The translations under genes and the position numbers were made by a program. The notes under the pieces were generated by a model, which had not been told where the DNA came from, did not search any database, and worked only from the letters and a program-made list of their open reading frames with translations. DNA of 64,000 bases. It comes from Acidobacteriaceae bacterium (GTDB lineage Bacteria > Acidobacteriota > Terriglobia > Terriglobales > Acidobacteriaceae). The stretch is from contig JAPWKG010000010.1 in NCBI GenBank assembly GCA_028283625.1, positions 64,096-128,095 of the forward strand. Reading direction: 5' to 3'. Below, piece after piece: positions 54,096 through 62,840 of this stretch (position 1 is its first letter; each line of letters begins with the position of its first letter).

Positions 54096-54105
54096 ATGTT
54101 CCGTT

Positions 54106-54570
54106 TTAGGCTGCCGAAGCTTCCTGGCCGATCACAATAGCCTTGCCACCGGCTACCTCGATTGCTTTCTGAGCAGCAGCCGAGAACTTGTGAGCGTGAA
54201 CCGTAACCGCGGTCTTCAACTCGCCGTTTGCCAGCACCTTCACCAGCTTGTTCTTGCCCTTGACGATGCCCTTAGCCTGCAGCGTCTCAAAGGTCAGCTC
54301 AGCCAAACCGAGCTCAGCAATGGTGTCCAGACCAAGCACGAGGTACTCGGTACGGAAGATGTTGGTGAAGCCACGCTTCGGAAGGCGGCGGTGCAGCGGC
54401 ATCTGACCGCCTTCAAAGCCGCGCATCAGGGACGAGCCCGAACGCGAACCCTGTCCCTTATGACCACGGGTCGAGGTCTTACCCATACCCGAGCCCATAC
54501 CGCGGCCGACGCGCTTCTTGTTTGCATTTGCGCCCTTTGGAGCGCGCAGATTGGAGAGATTCTGTGCCAT
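54106..54570 (-). CDS. rplO: 50S ribosomal protein L15
   Basis: 154 residues. An N-terminal basic, glycine-rich part (GRGMGSGMGKTSTRGHKGQG), then the globular domain to GEASAA-like end. Binds 23S rRNA late in 50S assembly. Gene order is rpmD-rplO. The short acidic-poor C-terminus GQEASAA is typical. ATG at 54570. An intrinsic terminator follows 10 nt after the stop. Confidence 0.97.
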   Translation of the reverse strand: MAQNLSNLRAPKGANANKKRVGRGMGSGMGKTSTRGHKGQGSRSGSSLMRGFEGGQMPLHRRLPKRGFTNIFRTEYLVLGLDTIAELGLAELTFETLQAKGIVKGKNKLVKVLANGELKTAVTVHAHKFSAAAQKAIEVAGGKAIVIGQEASAA

Positions 54571-54612
54571 GTTTTCCTCGCTAACGCCGGCCCGGGCCGA
54601 CTCGCATGTTAG

Positions 54613-54632
54613 GCTCCGCGCGCTGGCGGAGC
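54613..54632 (-). other. Intercistronic hairpin rpmD-rplO
   Basis: GCTCCGC with GCGGAGC (7 bp) around a 6-nt loop, in the spacer between rpmD and rplO. No T-run. Confidence 0.5.
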
Positions 54633-54640
54633 ATGTTTCA

Positions 54641-54826
54641 CTACTCGACGATACGTACCAGGTGAGGAACCTTCTTCACCATGCCGCGGATCGACGGAGT
54701 GTCTTCGCGCTCAACAATCTGGTTCAGCTTGGTGAAGCCGAGGCCCTTGACGACGGCCTTGTGCTTCACGGGCGTGCAGATCTGCGAGCGATAGTACTGA
54801 ATCTTGATCGTGTTGGTCGCTGCCAT
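54641..54826 (-). CDS. rpmD: 50S ribosomal protein L30
   Basis: 61 residues, MAATNTIKIQYYRSQICTPVKHK, the bacterial short L30. A small two-helix, three-strand protein on the 23S rRNA. Family residues GLGFTKLNQIVEREDTPSIRGMV are present. It sits between rpsE and rplO as in most bacteria. Confidence 0.95.
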   Translation of the reverse strand: MAATNTIKIQYYRSQICTPVKHKAVVKGLGFTKLNQIVEREDTPSIRGMVKKVPHLVRIVE

Positions 54827-54842
54827 TGTTCTTCTCCGTATT

Positions 54843-54890
54843 AGCAGGGAGCAGTGGGCGGTTGCCGCAAGCTACTCCCTGTTCCCTGCT
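54843..54890 (-). other. Intercistronic hairpin rpsE-rpmD
   Basis: AGCAGGGA with TCCCTGCT (8 bp) enclosing a small GCGG/CCGC hairpin, in the spacer after rpsE. The GGGAGTAGC-like arm resembles the hairpin at 55901-55935. Confidence 0.5.
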
Positions 54891-54891
54891 C

Positions 54892-55398
54892 TTAGAGCTC
54901 TTCTACTGCCTTACCGCGCAATGCGGCGACTTCGTTTTTGTCGCGAAGCTGCGAAAGCGCTTCGAAGGTGGCCTTGATCACGTTGTGCGGGTTCTTGGTG
55001 CCGAGCGACTTGGTGAGCACGTTCTGCACACCGGCAGCCGTCATCACTGCACGAACAGTCTTACCAGCAATCACACCGGTACCTTCCGGAGCCGGCTTGA
55101 GCAGAACTTCACCTGCGCCGAAGTGGCCCAGAACCTGGTGAGGAATCGAGTACTCGGTCAGGTTTACCTTGATCAGGTTCTTCTTGGCCGACTCGATGCC
55201 CTTGCGGATCGCCTGCGGAACTTCCTTTGCCTTGCCGGAGCCGTAGCCCACAACGCCCTCTGCCGGATCGCCAACGATCACCAGAGCGGCGAACGACATG
55301 TTCTTACCACCCTTGACCACCTTGGTCACGCGGTTGATCGAAACGACTTCGTCCTTCAGATTCAAACGGTTTGCGTCAATACGCTTCTTCAGAGCCAT
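54892..55398 (-). CDS. rpsE: 30S ribosomal protein S5
   Basis: 168 residues. The S5 N-terminal double-stranded-RNA-binding domain ([23 protein letters not shown]) and the C-terminal domain with [19 protein letters not shown]. It helps decoding fidelity and 16S rRNA helicase action. It follows rplR. Confidence 0.97.
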   Translation of the reverse strand: MALKKRIDANRLNLKDEVVSINRVTKVVKGGKNMSFAALVIVGDPAEGVVGYGSGKAKEVPQAIRKGIESAKKNLIKVNLTEYSIPHQVLGHFGAGEVLLKPAPEGTGVIAGKTVRAVMTAAGVQNVLTKSLGTKNPHNVIKATFEALSQLRDKNEVAALRGKAVEEL

Positions 55399-55425
55399 CG
55401 TTCTTCCTTCTTTTTATGTTTTATC

Positions 55426-55465
55426 CCCGGCACACCGGTCCGGGGCGGAGACTCTTACAGAGTCC
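55426..55465 (-). other. Two short hairpins between rplR and rpsE
   Basis: CCCCGG/CCGGGG (55426-55446) and GACTC/GAGTC (55451-55465) in the 76-nt spacer. No T-run. Possible processing or pause sites. Confidence 0.4.
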
Positions 55466-55474
55466 CGTTGTGGT

Positions 55475-55840
55475 TTAGAACTCGAGGCCGGCTTCACGTG
55501 CAGCATCGGCAAGAGCCTTGATGCGGCCGTGATACAGGTAGCCGCCACGGTCGAATACAACCCTCTTTACACCAGCGGCCTGTGCACGCTCAGCGATGAG
55601 CTTGCCGATGTTCTTGGCTGCTTCAATGTTGCCACCCGCTGCCTGCTCTGCACCCTTCTTGGCAACGGTGGAAGCCGAAGCGAGGGTCGTGCCGGTCGAG
55701 TCGTCGATAATCTGCGTGTAGATGTGGTTCAGCGAACGATAGACGTTCAGACGCGGACGCTCGGTGGTACCGGTGATCTTGGTACGGATACGAGTGTGGA
55801 CACGCTGACGGATCTCATTACGCTTGGGAATGTTGATCAT
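55475..55840 (-). CDS. rplR: 50S ribosomal protein L18
   Basis: 121 residues. A basic N-terminus ([29 protein letters not shown] by parts) binds 5S rRNA, and the C-terminal part ends [28 protein letters not shown]. Standard length. Confidence 0.97.
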   Translation of the reverse strand: MINIPKRNEIRQRVHTRIRTKITGTTERPRLNVYRSLNHIYTQIIDDSTGTTLASASTVAKKGAEQAAGGNIEAAKNIGKLIAERAQAAGVKRVVFDRGGYLYHGRIKALADAAREAGLEF

Positions 55841-55900
55841 GATGTCTTCCTTTCCTAGAAGCGTCGCCAGCCTCTGACGACGTTCGGTTGAACTGAGTTG

Positions 55901-55935
55901 GGCAGGGAGAAGCGTTGGCTCAGCTACTCCCTGCC
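55901..55935 (-). other. Intercistronic hairpin rplF-rplR
   Basis: GGCAGGGAG with CTCCCTGCC (9 bp), one A-A mismatch and AGC/GCT inside, in the spacer between rplF and rplR. The GGGAGTAGC arm recurs in the rpsE-rpmD spacer hairpin. Confidence 0.55.
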
Positions 55936-55942
55936 GCGAGTT

Positions 55943-56482
55943 TTACTTGGCGCCGGTCTTTCCGACCTTCTTCTTCAGCTTCTCATCCGAGTAGCGAACG
56001 CCCTTGTTCTTGTATGGATCCGGCTTGCGCAGCGAACGCATATCAGCAGCAACCTGGCCAACCTTCTGGCGGTCGATGCCCTCAACGGTCAGATGCGTCT
56101 GCTTGGGATCGATGGTCACCGTGATACCGGTCGGCAGCGGGAACTCGATGGGGTGCGAGTAGCCGAGCGTGAACACGACCACATCCTTGCCCTTCATTTC
56201 GACGCGGTAACCGATACCGATCACGTCGAGCTCCTTCTTCCAGCCGTTCGTTACACCTTCAACCGCGTTGAAGACCAGAGCGCGAGTCAGGCCATGGAAT
56301 GCCTTCTGCTTTTCGCTCTCGCGGACAACGTTCAGAACGCCATCCTTCTCTTCAAACTTGATGCCTGCGGGAACCAAAGCGGTTACCTTGCCCTTGGGAC
56401 CTTCCACAAGAACAGAGCCTTCGCTCACGGTGTACTTTACGCCCTGCGGCAGGGTAATCGGCTTCAAACCAATACGCGACAT
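55943..56482 (-). CDS. rplF: 50S ribosomal protein L6
   Basis: 179 residues of two related alpha/beta domains. The C-terminal signature [29 protein letters not shown] (by parts) is typical. It binds 23S rRNA near the sarcin-ricin loop. ATG 56482. The spacer to rpsH is 94 nt with a UUCG hairpin. Confidence 0.97.
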   Translation of the reverse strand: MSRIGLKPITLPQGVKYTVSEGSVLVEGPKGKVTALVPAGIKFEEKDGVLNVVRESEKQKAFHGLTRALVFNAVEGVTNGWKKELDVIGIGYRVEMKGKDVVVFTLGYSHPIEFPLPTGITVTIDPKQTHLTVEGIDRQKVGQVAADMRSLRKPDPYKNKGVRYSDEKLKKKVGKTGAK

Positions 56483-56555
56483 TTTCTAATCCTTTGGGTG
56501 GCTTGCGAGTCTCTCGAGCAATTGGCCTGAGTTCCACTGCAGCCGGGTGGTACAA

Positions 56556-56571
56556 GGGGGCCGAAGCCCCC
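56556..56571 (-). other. UUCG tetraloop hairpin after rpsH
   Basis: On the minus strand GGGGGC-UUCG-GCCCCC, starting 5 nt after the rpsH stop. A very stable tetraloop hairpin without T-run, suited to stop 3-prime exonucleases. Confidence 0.6.
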
Positions 56572-56576
56572 CGTTT

Positions 56577-56975
56577 TTACCAAACTTCGCAGAGCACTTC
56601 GCCGCCGACGTTCTCACGACGGGCCTGACGGCCAGTCATCACGCCCTTGGGCGTGGTCAGAATGGCGATACCCAGACCACCCTGTACGCGGCGGATCTCA
56701 TCCTTGCCAACGTACACACGGCAGCCCGGCTTGGAGACGCGCTGCAGGTCGAGGATTGCTGCTTCGTTGTTTGCGCCGTACTTCAGGTACACACGGAGGA
56801 CCTTCTGGCCGTTCTCTTCCGCTGCCTTGTAGTTGGCAATGTAGCCTTCTTCCTTCAGAATGCGCGCAATCTCGGACTTCAGCTTCGAGGCCGGAACGTC
56901 CAGCTTCTGGTGACGAGCGTTGTGCGCGTTGCGGATGCGGGTCAGGAAGTCTGCTACGGGATCAGTCAGGTTCAT
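56577..56975 (-). CDS. rpsH: 30S ribosomal protein S8
   Basis: 132 residues, [36 protein letters not shown] (by parts), a central 16S rRNA binder and, in E. coli, the autogenous repressor of the spc operon. C-terminal signature [21 protein letters not shown]. Spacer to rpsN is 205 nt. Confidence 0.97.
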   Translation of the reverse strand: MNLTDPVADFLTRIRNAHNARHQKLDVPASKLKSEIARILKEEGYIANYKAAEENGQKVLRVYLKYGANNEAAILDLQRVSKPGCRVYVGKDEIRRVQGGLGIAILTTPKGVMTGRQARRENVGGEVLCEVW

Positions 56976-57130
56976 CTTCGTTTCCTTCTTCCCCGTTAGC
57001 TTCGAGCCGCCAGAAGGCGACCGGAAGAACCTGCGGGAATGGTTGTGGCAGCGTGCAGCGAACTACATCTTGCCGGACTTCGTTGCCGGGCTTGGCTAGG
57101 AAAGATCAGAAGTCTCTCCCTGGCACCGGC

Positions 57131-57160
57131 CGGGCGGCATGTTATCGAACAGGCCGCCCG
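57131..57160 (-). other. Intercistronic hairpin rpsN-rpsH
   Basis: CGGGCGGC with GCCGCCCG (8 bp), plus an inner TGTT/AACA pairing, in the 205-nt spacer between rpsN and rpsH. Confidence 0.55.
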
Positions 57161-57180
57161 CTAATGGGCTTGCGAATCGT

Positions 57181-57366
57181 TTACCAGCTCGACTTCACAA
57201 CACCCGGGATCTCGCCCTTGTGCGCCAACGAACGGAAGCACAGACGGCAGATACCGAACTTGCGAAGGAAGGCGCGCGGACGGCCGCAGAGCTGGCAGCG
57301 GTTGTGTGCGCGGCTTTTGAACTTGGGCTTACGGGCGTCTTTGACGCGCTTTGCAGTAGTAGCCAT
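57181..57366 (-). CDS. rpsN: 30S ribosomal protein S14, zinc type
   Basis: 61 residues with [10 protein letters not shown] and [17 protein letters not shown], the two CxxC zinc pairs of the short C+ S14 (type Z). It assembles late near the 30S head. The fused or long C-minus paralogue is not seen here. It lies 16 nt after rplE and is followed by a 205-nt spacer. Confidence 0.96.
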   Translation of the reverse strand: MATTAKRVKDARKPKFKSRAHNRCQLCGRPRAFLRKFGICRLCFRSLAHKGEIPGVVKSSW

Positions 57367-57382
57367 GTGTTTCTATCTCCTT

Positions 57383-57931
57383 TTACGCGCCCTGGCGGAA
57401 GGGCATGCCGAACGCCTTGAGCAGCGTGCGCGCACCGTTATCGTCCTTGGCAGAGGTCACGATCGTGACGTTCATGCCCTTGGTCTTGTCCACCTTCGCG
57501 TAGTCGATTTCCGCGAAGATCAGCTGGTCGCGCAGACCGAGCGTGTAGTTGCCGCGTCCATCGAAGCTCTTCGAAGAAACGCCACGGAAATCACGTACAC
57601 GGGGCAGAGCCACCGCGATCAGACGATCGAGGAACTCGTACATCGTGTCGCCACGCAGCGTAACCATTGCGCCGATGGGCATGCCTTCACGCAGCTTGAA
57701 GGCCGCGATGGACTTCTTTGCCTTGGTGATGACGGGCTTCTGACCGGCGATCGAAGCGAGATCCGCAACCAGCGGGTCAAGCATCTTGGAGTTCTGCGTT
57801 GCTTCGCCAAGACCCATGTTGATCACGATCTTCTCGAGCTTCGGCACCTGCATCACGTTCTCCAGGCCCAGTTCCTTCTGAACTGCTGCCTTGATCTCGC
57901 TGATGTACTTTGCTTTCAGACGTGCTGCCAT
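57383..57931 (-). CDS. rplE: 50S ribosomal protein L5
   Basis: 182 residues, binds 5S rRNA and contacts the peptidyl tRNA. Family segments [22 protein letters not shown] and [27 protein letters not shown] (by parts) are present, as is the C-terminal [27 protein letters not shown]. Standard length. Confidence 0.97.
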   Translation of the reverse strand: MAARLKAKYISEIKAAVQKELGLENVMQVPKLEKIVINMGLGEATQNSKMLDPLVADLASIAGQKPVITKAKKSIAAFKLREGMPIGAMVTLRGDTMYEFLDRLIAVALPRVRDFRGVSSKSFDGRGNYTLGLRDQLIFAEIDYAKVDKTKGMNVTIVTSAKDDNGARTLLKAFGMPFRQGA

Positions 57932-58016
57932 TTTTATCTCTCTTTCTCACGGTTCCGGAGTGGGTACCGTTTCGTGAGGTGCTCAGTTGCGATCCGTTTC
58001 GGAACGCGTATCTCTT

Positions 58017-58346
58017 TTACTTGGCAGCCTTGACTTCAGCTACCGTTGCGCCGTTCGACTTCGCGACGCGAACCTTCTTGCCGTCAACCACATTGTAGCC
58101 AACGCGCGTTGCCTTACCCTCGGAGTCCAGCAGCATCACATTCGAGATGTGGATGGGGGCTTCCTGCTTGATAATGCCGCCCTGCTCGCCGGTCTGGGGA
58201 TTCGACTTCTTGTGCTTGGTGACGATGCCTACACCCTCTACCAGCACGCGCTGCTTTTCAACGATGACGCGGAGAACACGGCCCTGTTTGCCCTTGTCCT
58301 TACCTGCGATCACGATTACCTGGTCATTGCGCTTAATCTTTGCCAT
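58017..58346 (-). CDS. rplX: 50S ribosomal protein L24
   Basis: 109 residues from ATG 58346; the frame is open further upstream but only this start gives the [23 protein letters not shown]-terminus with the KOW motif. An early 50S assembly initiator binding the 5-prime end of 23S rRNA. C-terminal tail is Lys/Ala rich (AEVKAAK). Confidence 0.96.
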   Translation of the reverse strand: MAKIKRNDQVIVIAGKDKGKQGRVLRVIVEKQRVLVEGVGIVTKHKKSNPQTGEQGGIIKQEAPIHISNVMLLDSEGKATRVGYNVVDGKKVRVAKSNGATVAEVKAAK

Positions 58347-58409
58347 TACCCTTGCTCTCTTTTCTACAAGCTCGGCGATCTGTCGGAGCCGGAATCCGCA
58401 GTCAAGTGC

Positions 58410-58437
58410 GCTCAGGAGACCGAATGGGCTCCTGAGC
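58410..58437 (-). other. Intercistronic hairpin rplN-rplX
   Basis: GCTCAGGAG with CTCCTGAGC (9 bp) around a 10-nt loop, immediately downstream of rplN on the minus strand. Confidence 0.55.
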
Positions 58438-58444
58438 ACCTCAA

Positions 58445-58816
58445 CTAGATAACCTCAGGAGCGAGCGAAACGATCTTGAGGAACTTCTTCTCGCGAAGCT
58501 CACGTGCAACCGGTCCGAAAACACGGGTGCCCACAGGCTCCATCGAATCGTTGATGACCACAGCCGCGTTCTCATCGAAGCGGATGTAGGTGCCGTCCTT
58601 GCGGCGGTATTCCTTGTGCGTACGCACGATAACCGCCTTGACAACCTTGCCCTTCTTTACAGTGCCGTCCGGCGAAGCTTCCTTCACCGCAGCCGTCACC
58701 ACATCACCCAAGCCAGCCTTCTTACCGAGGCCACCGCCGAGGGGGAGGATCACCTGAAGCTTGCGCGCGCCGGAATTGTCGGCAACGGCAAGCATGGTGC
58801 GCATTTGAACTGCCAT
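58445..58816 (-). CDS. rplN: 50S ribosomal protein L14
   Basis: 123 residues, [28 protein letters not shown] (by parts). A beta-barrel protein at the subunit interface. The C-terminal [18 protein letters not shown] is characteristic. In E. coli it starts the spc operon; here it follows rpsQ by 48 nt with a hairpin between. Confidence 0.97.
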   Translation of the reverse strand: MAVQMRTMLAVADNSGARKLQVILPLGGGLGKKAGLGDVVTAAVKEASPDGTVKKGKVVKAVIVRTHKEYRRKDGTYIRFDENAAVVINDSMEPVGTRVFGPVARELREKKFLKIVSLAPEVI

Positions 58817-58834
58817 GGTATTTCTCCTTGCGCT

Positions 58835-58852
58835 GCAGGCCTTTCGGCCTGC
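58835..58852 (-). other. GNRA-type tetraloop hairpin between rpsQ and rplN
   Basis: On the minus strand GCAGGCC-GAAA-GGCCTGC (7-bp stem), 12 nt after the rpsQ stop. A GNRA tetraloop makes it very stable. Confidence 0.6.
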
Positions 58853-58864
58853 GCTATCTTGCTG

Positions 58865-59197
58865 TTACTTCGTGGCCGACTCAGCCGCTACAGGCTTCTC
58901 TTCCGCAAGAGCGGAGAGTGCCGAACGGCGGATGATCTCTTCAAGGTTCCAGCGCTTGAGCTTGGACAGGGGACGGGTCTCGCGAATGCGAACCATGTCG
59001 CCCACGCGAGCCGAGTTCTGCTCGTCGTGCGCATAAAACTTCTTGTTGGACTTCATCACACGCTTGTACTTCGGGTGCGCCTTACGCATTTCGATTTCGA
59101 CAACGATGGTCTTCTCCATCTTGGTCGAAATGACGAGGCCAACCTTTTCAGCGCGACGCGCGACGGTCTCGGGGGTGTTCACAGTGGTTTCAGCCAT
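58865..59197 (-). CDS. rpsQ: 30S ribosomal protein S17
   Basis: 110 residues, longer than the usual ~85 because of a ~15-residue N-terminal and ~15-residue C-terminal extension ([16 protein letters not shown]). The OB-fold core has [18 protein letters not shown] and [19 protein letters not shown]. Its ATG overlaps the rpmC stop (TAATG), so translation is coupled. Confidence 0.95.
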   Translation of the reverse strand: MAETTVNTPETVARRAEKVGLVISTKMEKTIVVEIEMRKAHPKYKRVMKSNKKFYAHDEQNSARVGDMVRIRETRPLSKLKRWNLEEIIRRSALSALAEEKPVAAESATK

Positions 59198-59406
59198 TAC
59201 TTCCCTGCCTTCTGGGCGGCGAGCTGACGCTCACGCGCGATAGTCTTGATGCGGGCGATGTCGAGCTTCAGCGAGCGGATGCTCGCAGAACCTTCCTGCT
59301 TGCCGAGGCTCTTAGCGAAGCGCACGCGGAACAGCTGCTCCGCAGCCTTTACCTCTTCCGCCTTCAGCTCGTCGTCGCTCAATCCGCGAATCTTATCGAG
59401 TTCCAT
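59197..59406 (-). CDS. rpmC: 50S ribosomal protein L29
   Basis: 69 residues from ATG 59406 with AAGGA upstream. A two-helix protein at the tunnel exit, [33 protein letters not shown] (by parts). The stop overlaps the rpsQ start. Follows rplP. Confidence 0.95.
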   Translation of the reverse strand: MELDKIRGLSDDELKAEEVKAAEQLFRVRFAKSLGKQEGSASIRSLKLDIARIKTIARERQLAAQKAGK

Positions 59407-59456
59407 GATCGTTTCCTTCAAAAGGTGCGTGCCACAAAGGGCATCGCGAAATATCG

Positions 59457-59891
59457 TTACTTGGCGACTACTTCCGTCGAGACGCCGGGACGAACAACAA
59501 AGACCGTCTTAAGCGGGAGCTTGTTGGTCGCAAGGCGCATCGCTTCACGTGCGACATCGACCGGAACGCCTTCCATCTCAAACATGATCTTGCCGGGGCG
59601 TACAACCGCTACCCAGTGATCAGGAGCGCCCTTACCCTTACCCATACGGGTTTCTGCCGGCTTGCGGGTAATCGGCTTATCCGGGAAGATGCGGAGCCAA
59701 ACCTTACCACCACGCTTGATGAAGCGGGTCATCGCGATACGCGCCGCTTCGATCTGACGATCGGTGATGTAACCGCACTCTACTACCTTGAGACCAAAGT
59801 CGCCGAACGACAGGTCGGACCCGCGCCACGCTTTGCCAGTCATACGGCCGCGTTGCTGCTTACGATACTTAACGCGCTTGGGTGAAAGCAT
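59457..59891 (-). CDS. rplP: 50S ribosomal protein L16
   Basis: 144 residues. It organises the A-site region of 23S r[27 protein letters not shown] and WIRIFPD-like [26 protein letters not shown] (by parts) match the family. It is the first gene of a downstream unit, because a terminator follows rpsC and a promoter with a long leader lies before it. In most bacteria the rpsC-rplP spacer is only a few bases. Confidence 0.97.
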   Translation of the reverse strand: MLSPKRVKYRKQQRGRMTGKAWRGSDLSFGDFGLKVVECGYITDRQIEAARIAMTRFIKRGGKVWLRIFPDKPITRKPAETRMGKGKGAPDHWVAVVRPGKIMFEMEGVPVDVAREAMRLATNKLPLKTVFVVRPGVSTEVVAK

Positions 59892-60149
59892 TTTTAATCC
59901 TTATATTTGAGCGGCTAGGCACAAGGCCTGCCGGAACTTACCAGGCCGAAGCCCGGGAGCTCGCCCATACCGCGGCGAACCCAGCAAATGATGCGGCCGA
60001 AGCCACAGAACAGCCGAGGAGCTTCGCAAAGAACCCTTAGTCTTACGAGGGGAATGCAGAGCGGGAATCAAAAATCATTCCGACTCAGAAAGCTCGACCG
60101 AGGTCTCTGCCAGAAAACAGCACGGGCAGACTCAGGGCCAAACCTGAAT
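59892..60149 (-). ncRNA. Structured 5-prime leader of the rplP transcript
   Basis: About 250 nt from the predicted start to the rplP ATG. It holds two UUCG tetraloop hairpins (59941-59956, 6-bp stem; 59993-60006, 5-bp stem) and a 17-codon open frame starting at about 59971 (MGELPGF...). AAGGA precedes the ATG. It could bind a ribosomal protein for autoregulation, which is inference. Confidence 0.4.
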
Positions 60150-60178
60150 AGTGTAACAAAGTTTAGGAAATTCGCCAA
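60150..60178 (-). promoter_or_regulatory. Sigma-70 promoter for rplP unit
   Basis: On the minus strand TTGGCG (60178-60173), a 17-bp spacer and TACACT (60155-60150), a near-consensus pair. It lies downstream of the rpsC terminator and about 260 nt before rplP. Confidence 0.75.
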
Positions 60179-60194
60179 CGATTTATGGAAACAA

Positions 60195-60225
60195 AAAGGG
60201 CGCCCGGCAGTGCCAGGCGCCCTTT
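60195..60225 (-). terminator. Intrinsic terminator after rpsC
   Basis: AAAGGGCGCC with GGCGCCCTTT (10 bp), continuing U-G and GGC/GCC, loop ACU, followed by TTTTTGTTT. It starts 10 nt after the rpsC stop, a strong rho-independent terminator within the ribosomal cluster. Confidence 0.92.
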
Positions 60226-60235
60226 GAGCTGTAGC

Positions 60236-60910
60236 TTAGAACACGCCGGCAGCGCCGACGGTCTCAGCCGGCTTGCGCTTCTTCTGCTCGTAGATGTCTC
60301 CACGATAGATCCACGTCTTTACGCCGATGATGCCGTAGGTGGTCTTCGCTTCTGCGAAGCCGTAATCGATGTCCGCACGCAGCGTGTGCAGCGGCAGACG
60401 GCCCTGCAGATACCACTCAGACCGCGCGATTTCGTTACCGTTCAGACGGCCAGAAACACGTACCTTGATGCCCTTGCAGCCGAAACGCAGAGCCGAATCA
60501 ACGCTCTTACGCATCGCGCGACGGAAGGAAACGCGCTTCTCCAACTGGAGAGCGATGTTTTCAGCAACCAGCTGAGCATCGAGCTCAGGCTTGTTGACTT
60601 CCAGGATGTCGATGAAGACTTCGCGGCTGGTACGCTTCTGGATATCAGCCTTGAGCTTGTCGATTTCCGCGCCCTTGCGGCCGATGATGATGCCCGGACG
60701 TGCGGTGCGGATGATGAGACGCAGCTTGTTGCCCGGGCGCTCTACTTCAACGCTCGAAACACCAGCCTGCTTCAGCTTGTCGCGAAGCTCAGCCTTCAGC
60801 TTGACATCCTCTACGAGGAGCTTGTCATAGCCGCGCTCGATGAACCAGCGCGACTTCCAGGGCTTGTTTACGCCCAGACGAAAACCATAAGGGTGGACTT
60901 TTTGTCCCAT
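60236..60910 (-). CDS. rpsC: 30S ribosomal protein S3
   Basis: 224 residues. N-terminal [23 protein letters not shown], the KH type II domain with [13 protein letters not shown], and the C-terminal S3 domain [28 protein letters not shown] mRNA-entry-channel helicase component. Followed by an intrinsic terminator rather than directly by rplP. Confidence 0.97.
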   Translation of the reverse strand: MGQKVHPYGFRLGVNKPWKSRWFIERGYDKLLVEDVKLKAELRDKLKQAGVSSVEVERPGNKLRLIIRTARPGIIIGRKGAEIDKLKADIQKRTSREVFIDILEVNKPELDAQLVAENIALQLEKRVSFRRAMRKSVDSALRFGCKGIKVRVSGRLNGNEIARSEWYLQGRLPLHTLRADIDYGFAEAKTTYGIIGVKTWIYRGDIYEQKKRKPAETVGAAGVF

Positions 60911-60968
60911 ACTATCCTTCTTTTCTCACCTTCACCGGTTGAGCCGGGAGGCGGACTACACGGATTTT

Positions 60969-60993
60969 GTGAGCCGAGGCAGGCTCGGCTCAC
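60969..60993 (-). other. Intercistronic hairpin rplV-rpsC
   Basis: GTGAGCCGAG with CTCGGCTCAC, a perfect 10-bp stem and 5-nt loop, 16 nt after the rplV stop and upstream of rpsC. No T-run. Confidence 0.6.
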
Positions 60994-61009
60994 TCACCAG
61001 AATTACAAG

Positions 61010-61519
61010 TTACTCAGACGCTGCGGCCTTCTTTGCAGCCTTCTTTACCGTCTTCTTGGCTGCGGTCTTCTTTGCAGCCTTCGTGGCGGGCTTTGCAGCT
61101 TCTTCAACCGGAGCCTCAGGAGCCTTCTTGGCAACTTCTGCCTTCTGCTTCTCTGCAACCGTGATGATGATGTGTGCAATGCGGCGTTGGTAGCGGAACG
61201 CACGGCCCATCGGGGCAGGGCGGATACGCTTCATACGCGGACCTTCGTTGGCAACCGCCGTCTTCACGATCAGGTTGTCGATATCGAGATCCAGACCGCG
61301 CTCATCCGACAGGTACTGTGCATTCGCAACTGCTGAGCGGAGAACCTTCTCCACCACCGGAGCGATGCGCTTGTTCGTGAAGGCAACCGTGTTGATTGCT
61401 GCTTCTACCGGCTGGCCCTTGATCAGGTCCAGAACCAGCTTCGCCTTCTGCGGGCTCGTACGCTGAAACTTTGCCTCAGCGCGAAATTCGGGAGCCGTAT
61501 TCTGATTCTTCTTAGCCAT
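61010..61519 (-). CDS. rplV: 50S ribosomal protein L22 with Lys/Ala-rich tail
   Basis: 169 residues; a standard L22 core of about 120 (SPQKAKLVLDLIKGQPVEAAINTVAF, GPRMKRIRPAPMGRAFRYQRR) is followed by a tail of about 47 residues rich in Lys, Ala, Glu and Pro (VAKKAPEAPVEEAAKP...KKAAASE). The core lines the exit tunnel; the tail would lie outside on the surface. Histone-like Lys/Ala tails occur in some ribosomal proteins of high-GC bacteria, but I cannot say how common this one is. Confidence 0.95.
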   Translation of the reverse strand: MAKKNQNTAPEFRAEAKFQRTSPQKAKLVLDLIKGQPVEAAINTVAFTNKRIAPVVEKVLRSAVANAQYLSDERGLDLDIDNLIVKTAVANEGPRMKRIRPAPMGRAFRYQRRIAHIIITVAEKQKAEVAKKAPEAPVEEAAKPATKAAKKTAAKKTVKKAAKKAAASE

Positions 61520-61530
61520 CGTAGTCTCCC

Positions 61531-61815
61531 TTACTTGCCCTTGGCCGTATCGCCGCCCTTGGCCGTGTGGCCCTTGAACGTGCGGGTAGCAGCAAACTCA
61601 CCGAGCTTGTGACCAACCATGTTTTCCGTGCAGTACACGGGGATGAACTTGCGACCGTTGTGGACGGCGATCGTGTGACCCACCATATCGGGGTGGATCG
61701 TCGAACGGCGCGACCACGTGCGGATGACCTTCTTGTCATTCGCCGCGTTCATCACGTTGATCTTCGTCATCAGGTGCTCGTCAATAAACGGGCCCTTCTT
61801 CGTAGAACGTGCCAT
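61531..61815 (-). CDS. rpsS: 30S ribosomal protein S19
   Basis: 94 residues, [23 protein letters not shown], with the conserved [30 protein letters not shown] (by parts). Sits in the 30S head and contacts the A-site finger. Eleven nt before rplV. Confidence 0.97.
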   Translation of the reverse strand: MARSTKKGPFIDEHLMTKINVMNAANDKKVIRTWSRRSTIHPDMVGHTIAVHNGRKFIPVYCTENMVGHKLGEFAATRTFKGHTAKGGDTAKGK

Positions 61816-61926
61816 TTTGGTTTCCTTTTCCGTACTCGATACAACGAACCGCAGGAGAGGGGTCTGCGACTTGGTGTTGCCCGTACCGTCACAAGCCGAA
61901 GGCTCGTGCCTCTCTGGGCGCCGTTA

Positions 61927-62751
61927 CTACTTCTTGCGACGCGAAACGATGAACACGTCGGTACGCTTGTTGTTACGCGTCTTGTAGCCACGCGTCGGCT
62001 GACCCCACGGGGTGACCGGATGACGGCCGCCCGAGGTCTTACCTTCACCACCACCGTGCGGGTGATCGACCGGGTTCATCGACACACCACGGTTGGTCGG
62101 GCGGATGCCCTTCCAGCGGTTACGGCCAGCCTTACCGATCGTCACGTTCTCGTGGTCGGTGTTGCCCACCTGGCCAACGGTCGCCATGCAGTCGATAAGA
62201 ACCTTACGGGTCTCGCCCGAAGGCAGACGAAGCAGAGCGTAGTCGCCTTCCTTGGCTACCAGGTTCACCTGAGCACCTGCGGAACGCGCCATCTGCGCGC
62301 CGCGGCCCGGGCGAAGCTCGATGTTGTGCACGATCGTACCCACCGGAATGTTGCGCAGGGGCAGAGCGTTGCCAACGAGAATATCGGCCTCGGGGCCGCT
62401 CATGATCTGCTGACCAACGGTCAGACCGATCGGCTGAACGATGTAGCGCTTCTCGCCGTCCGCGTAATGGATCAGAGCGATACGAGCAGAGCGATTCGGG
62501 TCATACTCCACCGTCGCAACCTTGCCCGGAACACCGAACTTGTCGCGCTTGAAGTCAATGATACGCAGCTTCTGCTTGTGGCCACCGCCATGGTGACGCA
62601 TGGTCAGCATACCGGTGTTGTTACGACCGCCGGTGCGCTGCTTGGTGGCCAGCAACGGCTTATGCGGCTTATCGGTCGTGATGTCGTCGTTTACGAGCTT
62701 CGTCTGGAAGCGAAGCGTCGGGGTAATGGGGCGAAAACTTTTAATCGGCAT
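61927..62751 (-). CDS. rplB: 50S ribosomal protein L2
   Basis: 274 residues, near the peptidyl transferase centre. Family segments [30 protein letters not shown]-like [21 protein letters not shown] and [28 protein letters not shown] (by parts) include the conserved His of PHGGG. The C-terminus ends [10 protein letters not shown]. Standard length. Confidence 0.97.
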   Translation of the reverse strand: MPIKSFRPITPTLRFQTKLVNDDITTDKPHKPLLATKQRTGGRNNTGMLTMRHHGGGHKQKLRIIDFKRDKFGVPGKVATVEYDPNRSARIALIHYADGEKRYIVQPIGLTVGQQIMSGPEADILVGNALPLRNIPVGTIVHNIELRPGRGAQMARSAGAQVNLVAKEGDYALLRLPSGETRKVLIDCMATVGQVGNTDHENVTIGKAGRNRWKGIRPTNRGVSMNPVDHPHGGGEGKTSGGRHPVTPWGQPTRGYKTRNNKRTDVFIVSRRKK

Positions 62752-62787
62752 TGCCTAATCCTTAGCTTTTTCCGCGCCTTTCAAATT

Positions 62788-62802
62788 GAGTGCCTGGCAC
62801 TC
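62788..62802 (-). other. Short palindrome between rplW and rplB
   Basis: GAGTGCC-T-GGCACTC, 7-bp arms. It is one of three inverted repeats in the 128-nt rplW-rplB spacer (also TCCGCTCA-G-TGAGCGGA at 62821-62837). Confidence 0.45.
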
Positions 62803-62840
62803 GGCGCGATAGGTACTGCATCCGCTCAGTGAGCGGAGAT

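Noticed and set aside
59988..60227. 79-codon open frame on plus in the rpsC-rplP gap
   Set aside because: It runs across the minus-strand promoter and terminator, and has no ribosome-binding site or known domain.
61567..62832. About 420-codon open frame on plus across rpsS and rplB
   Set aside because: It is an antisense shadow of conserved ribosomal genes; the composition is atypical and it spans two real genes.
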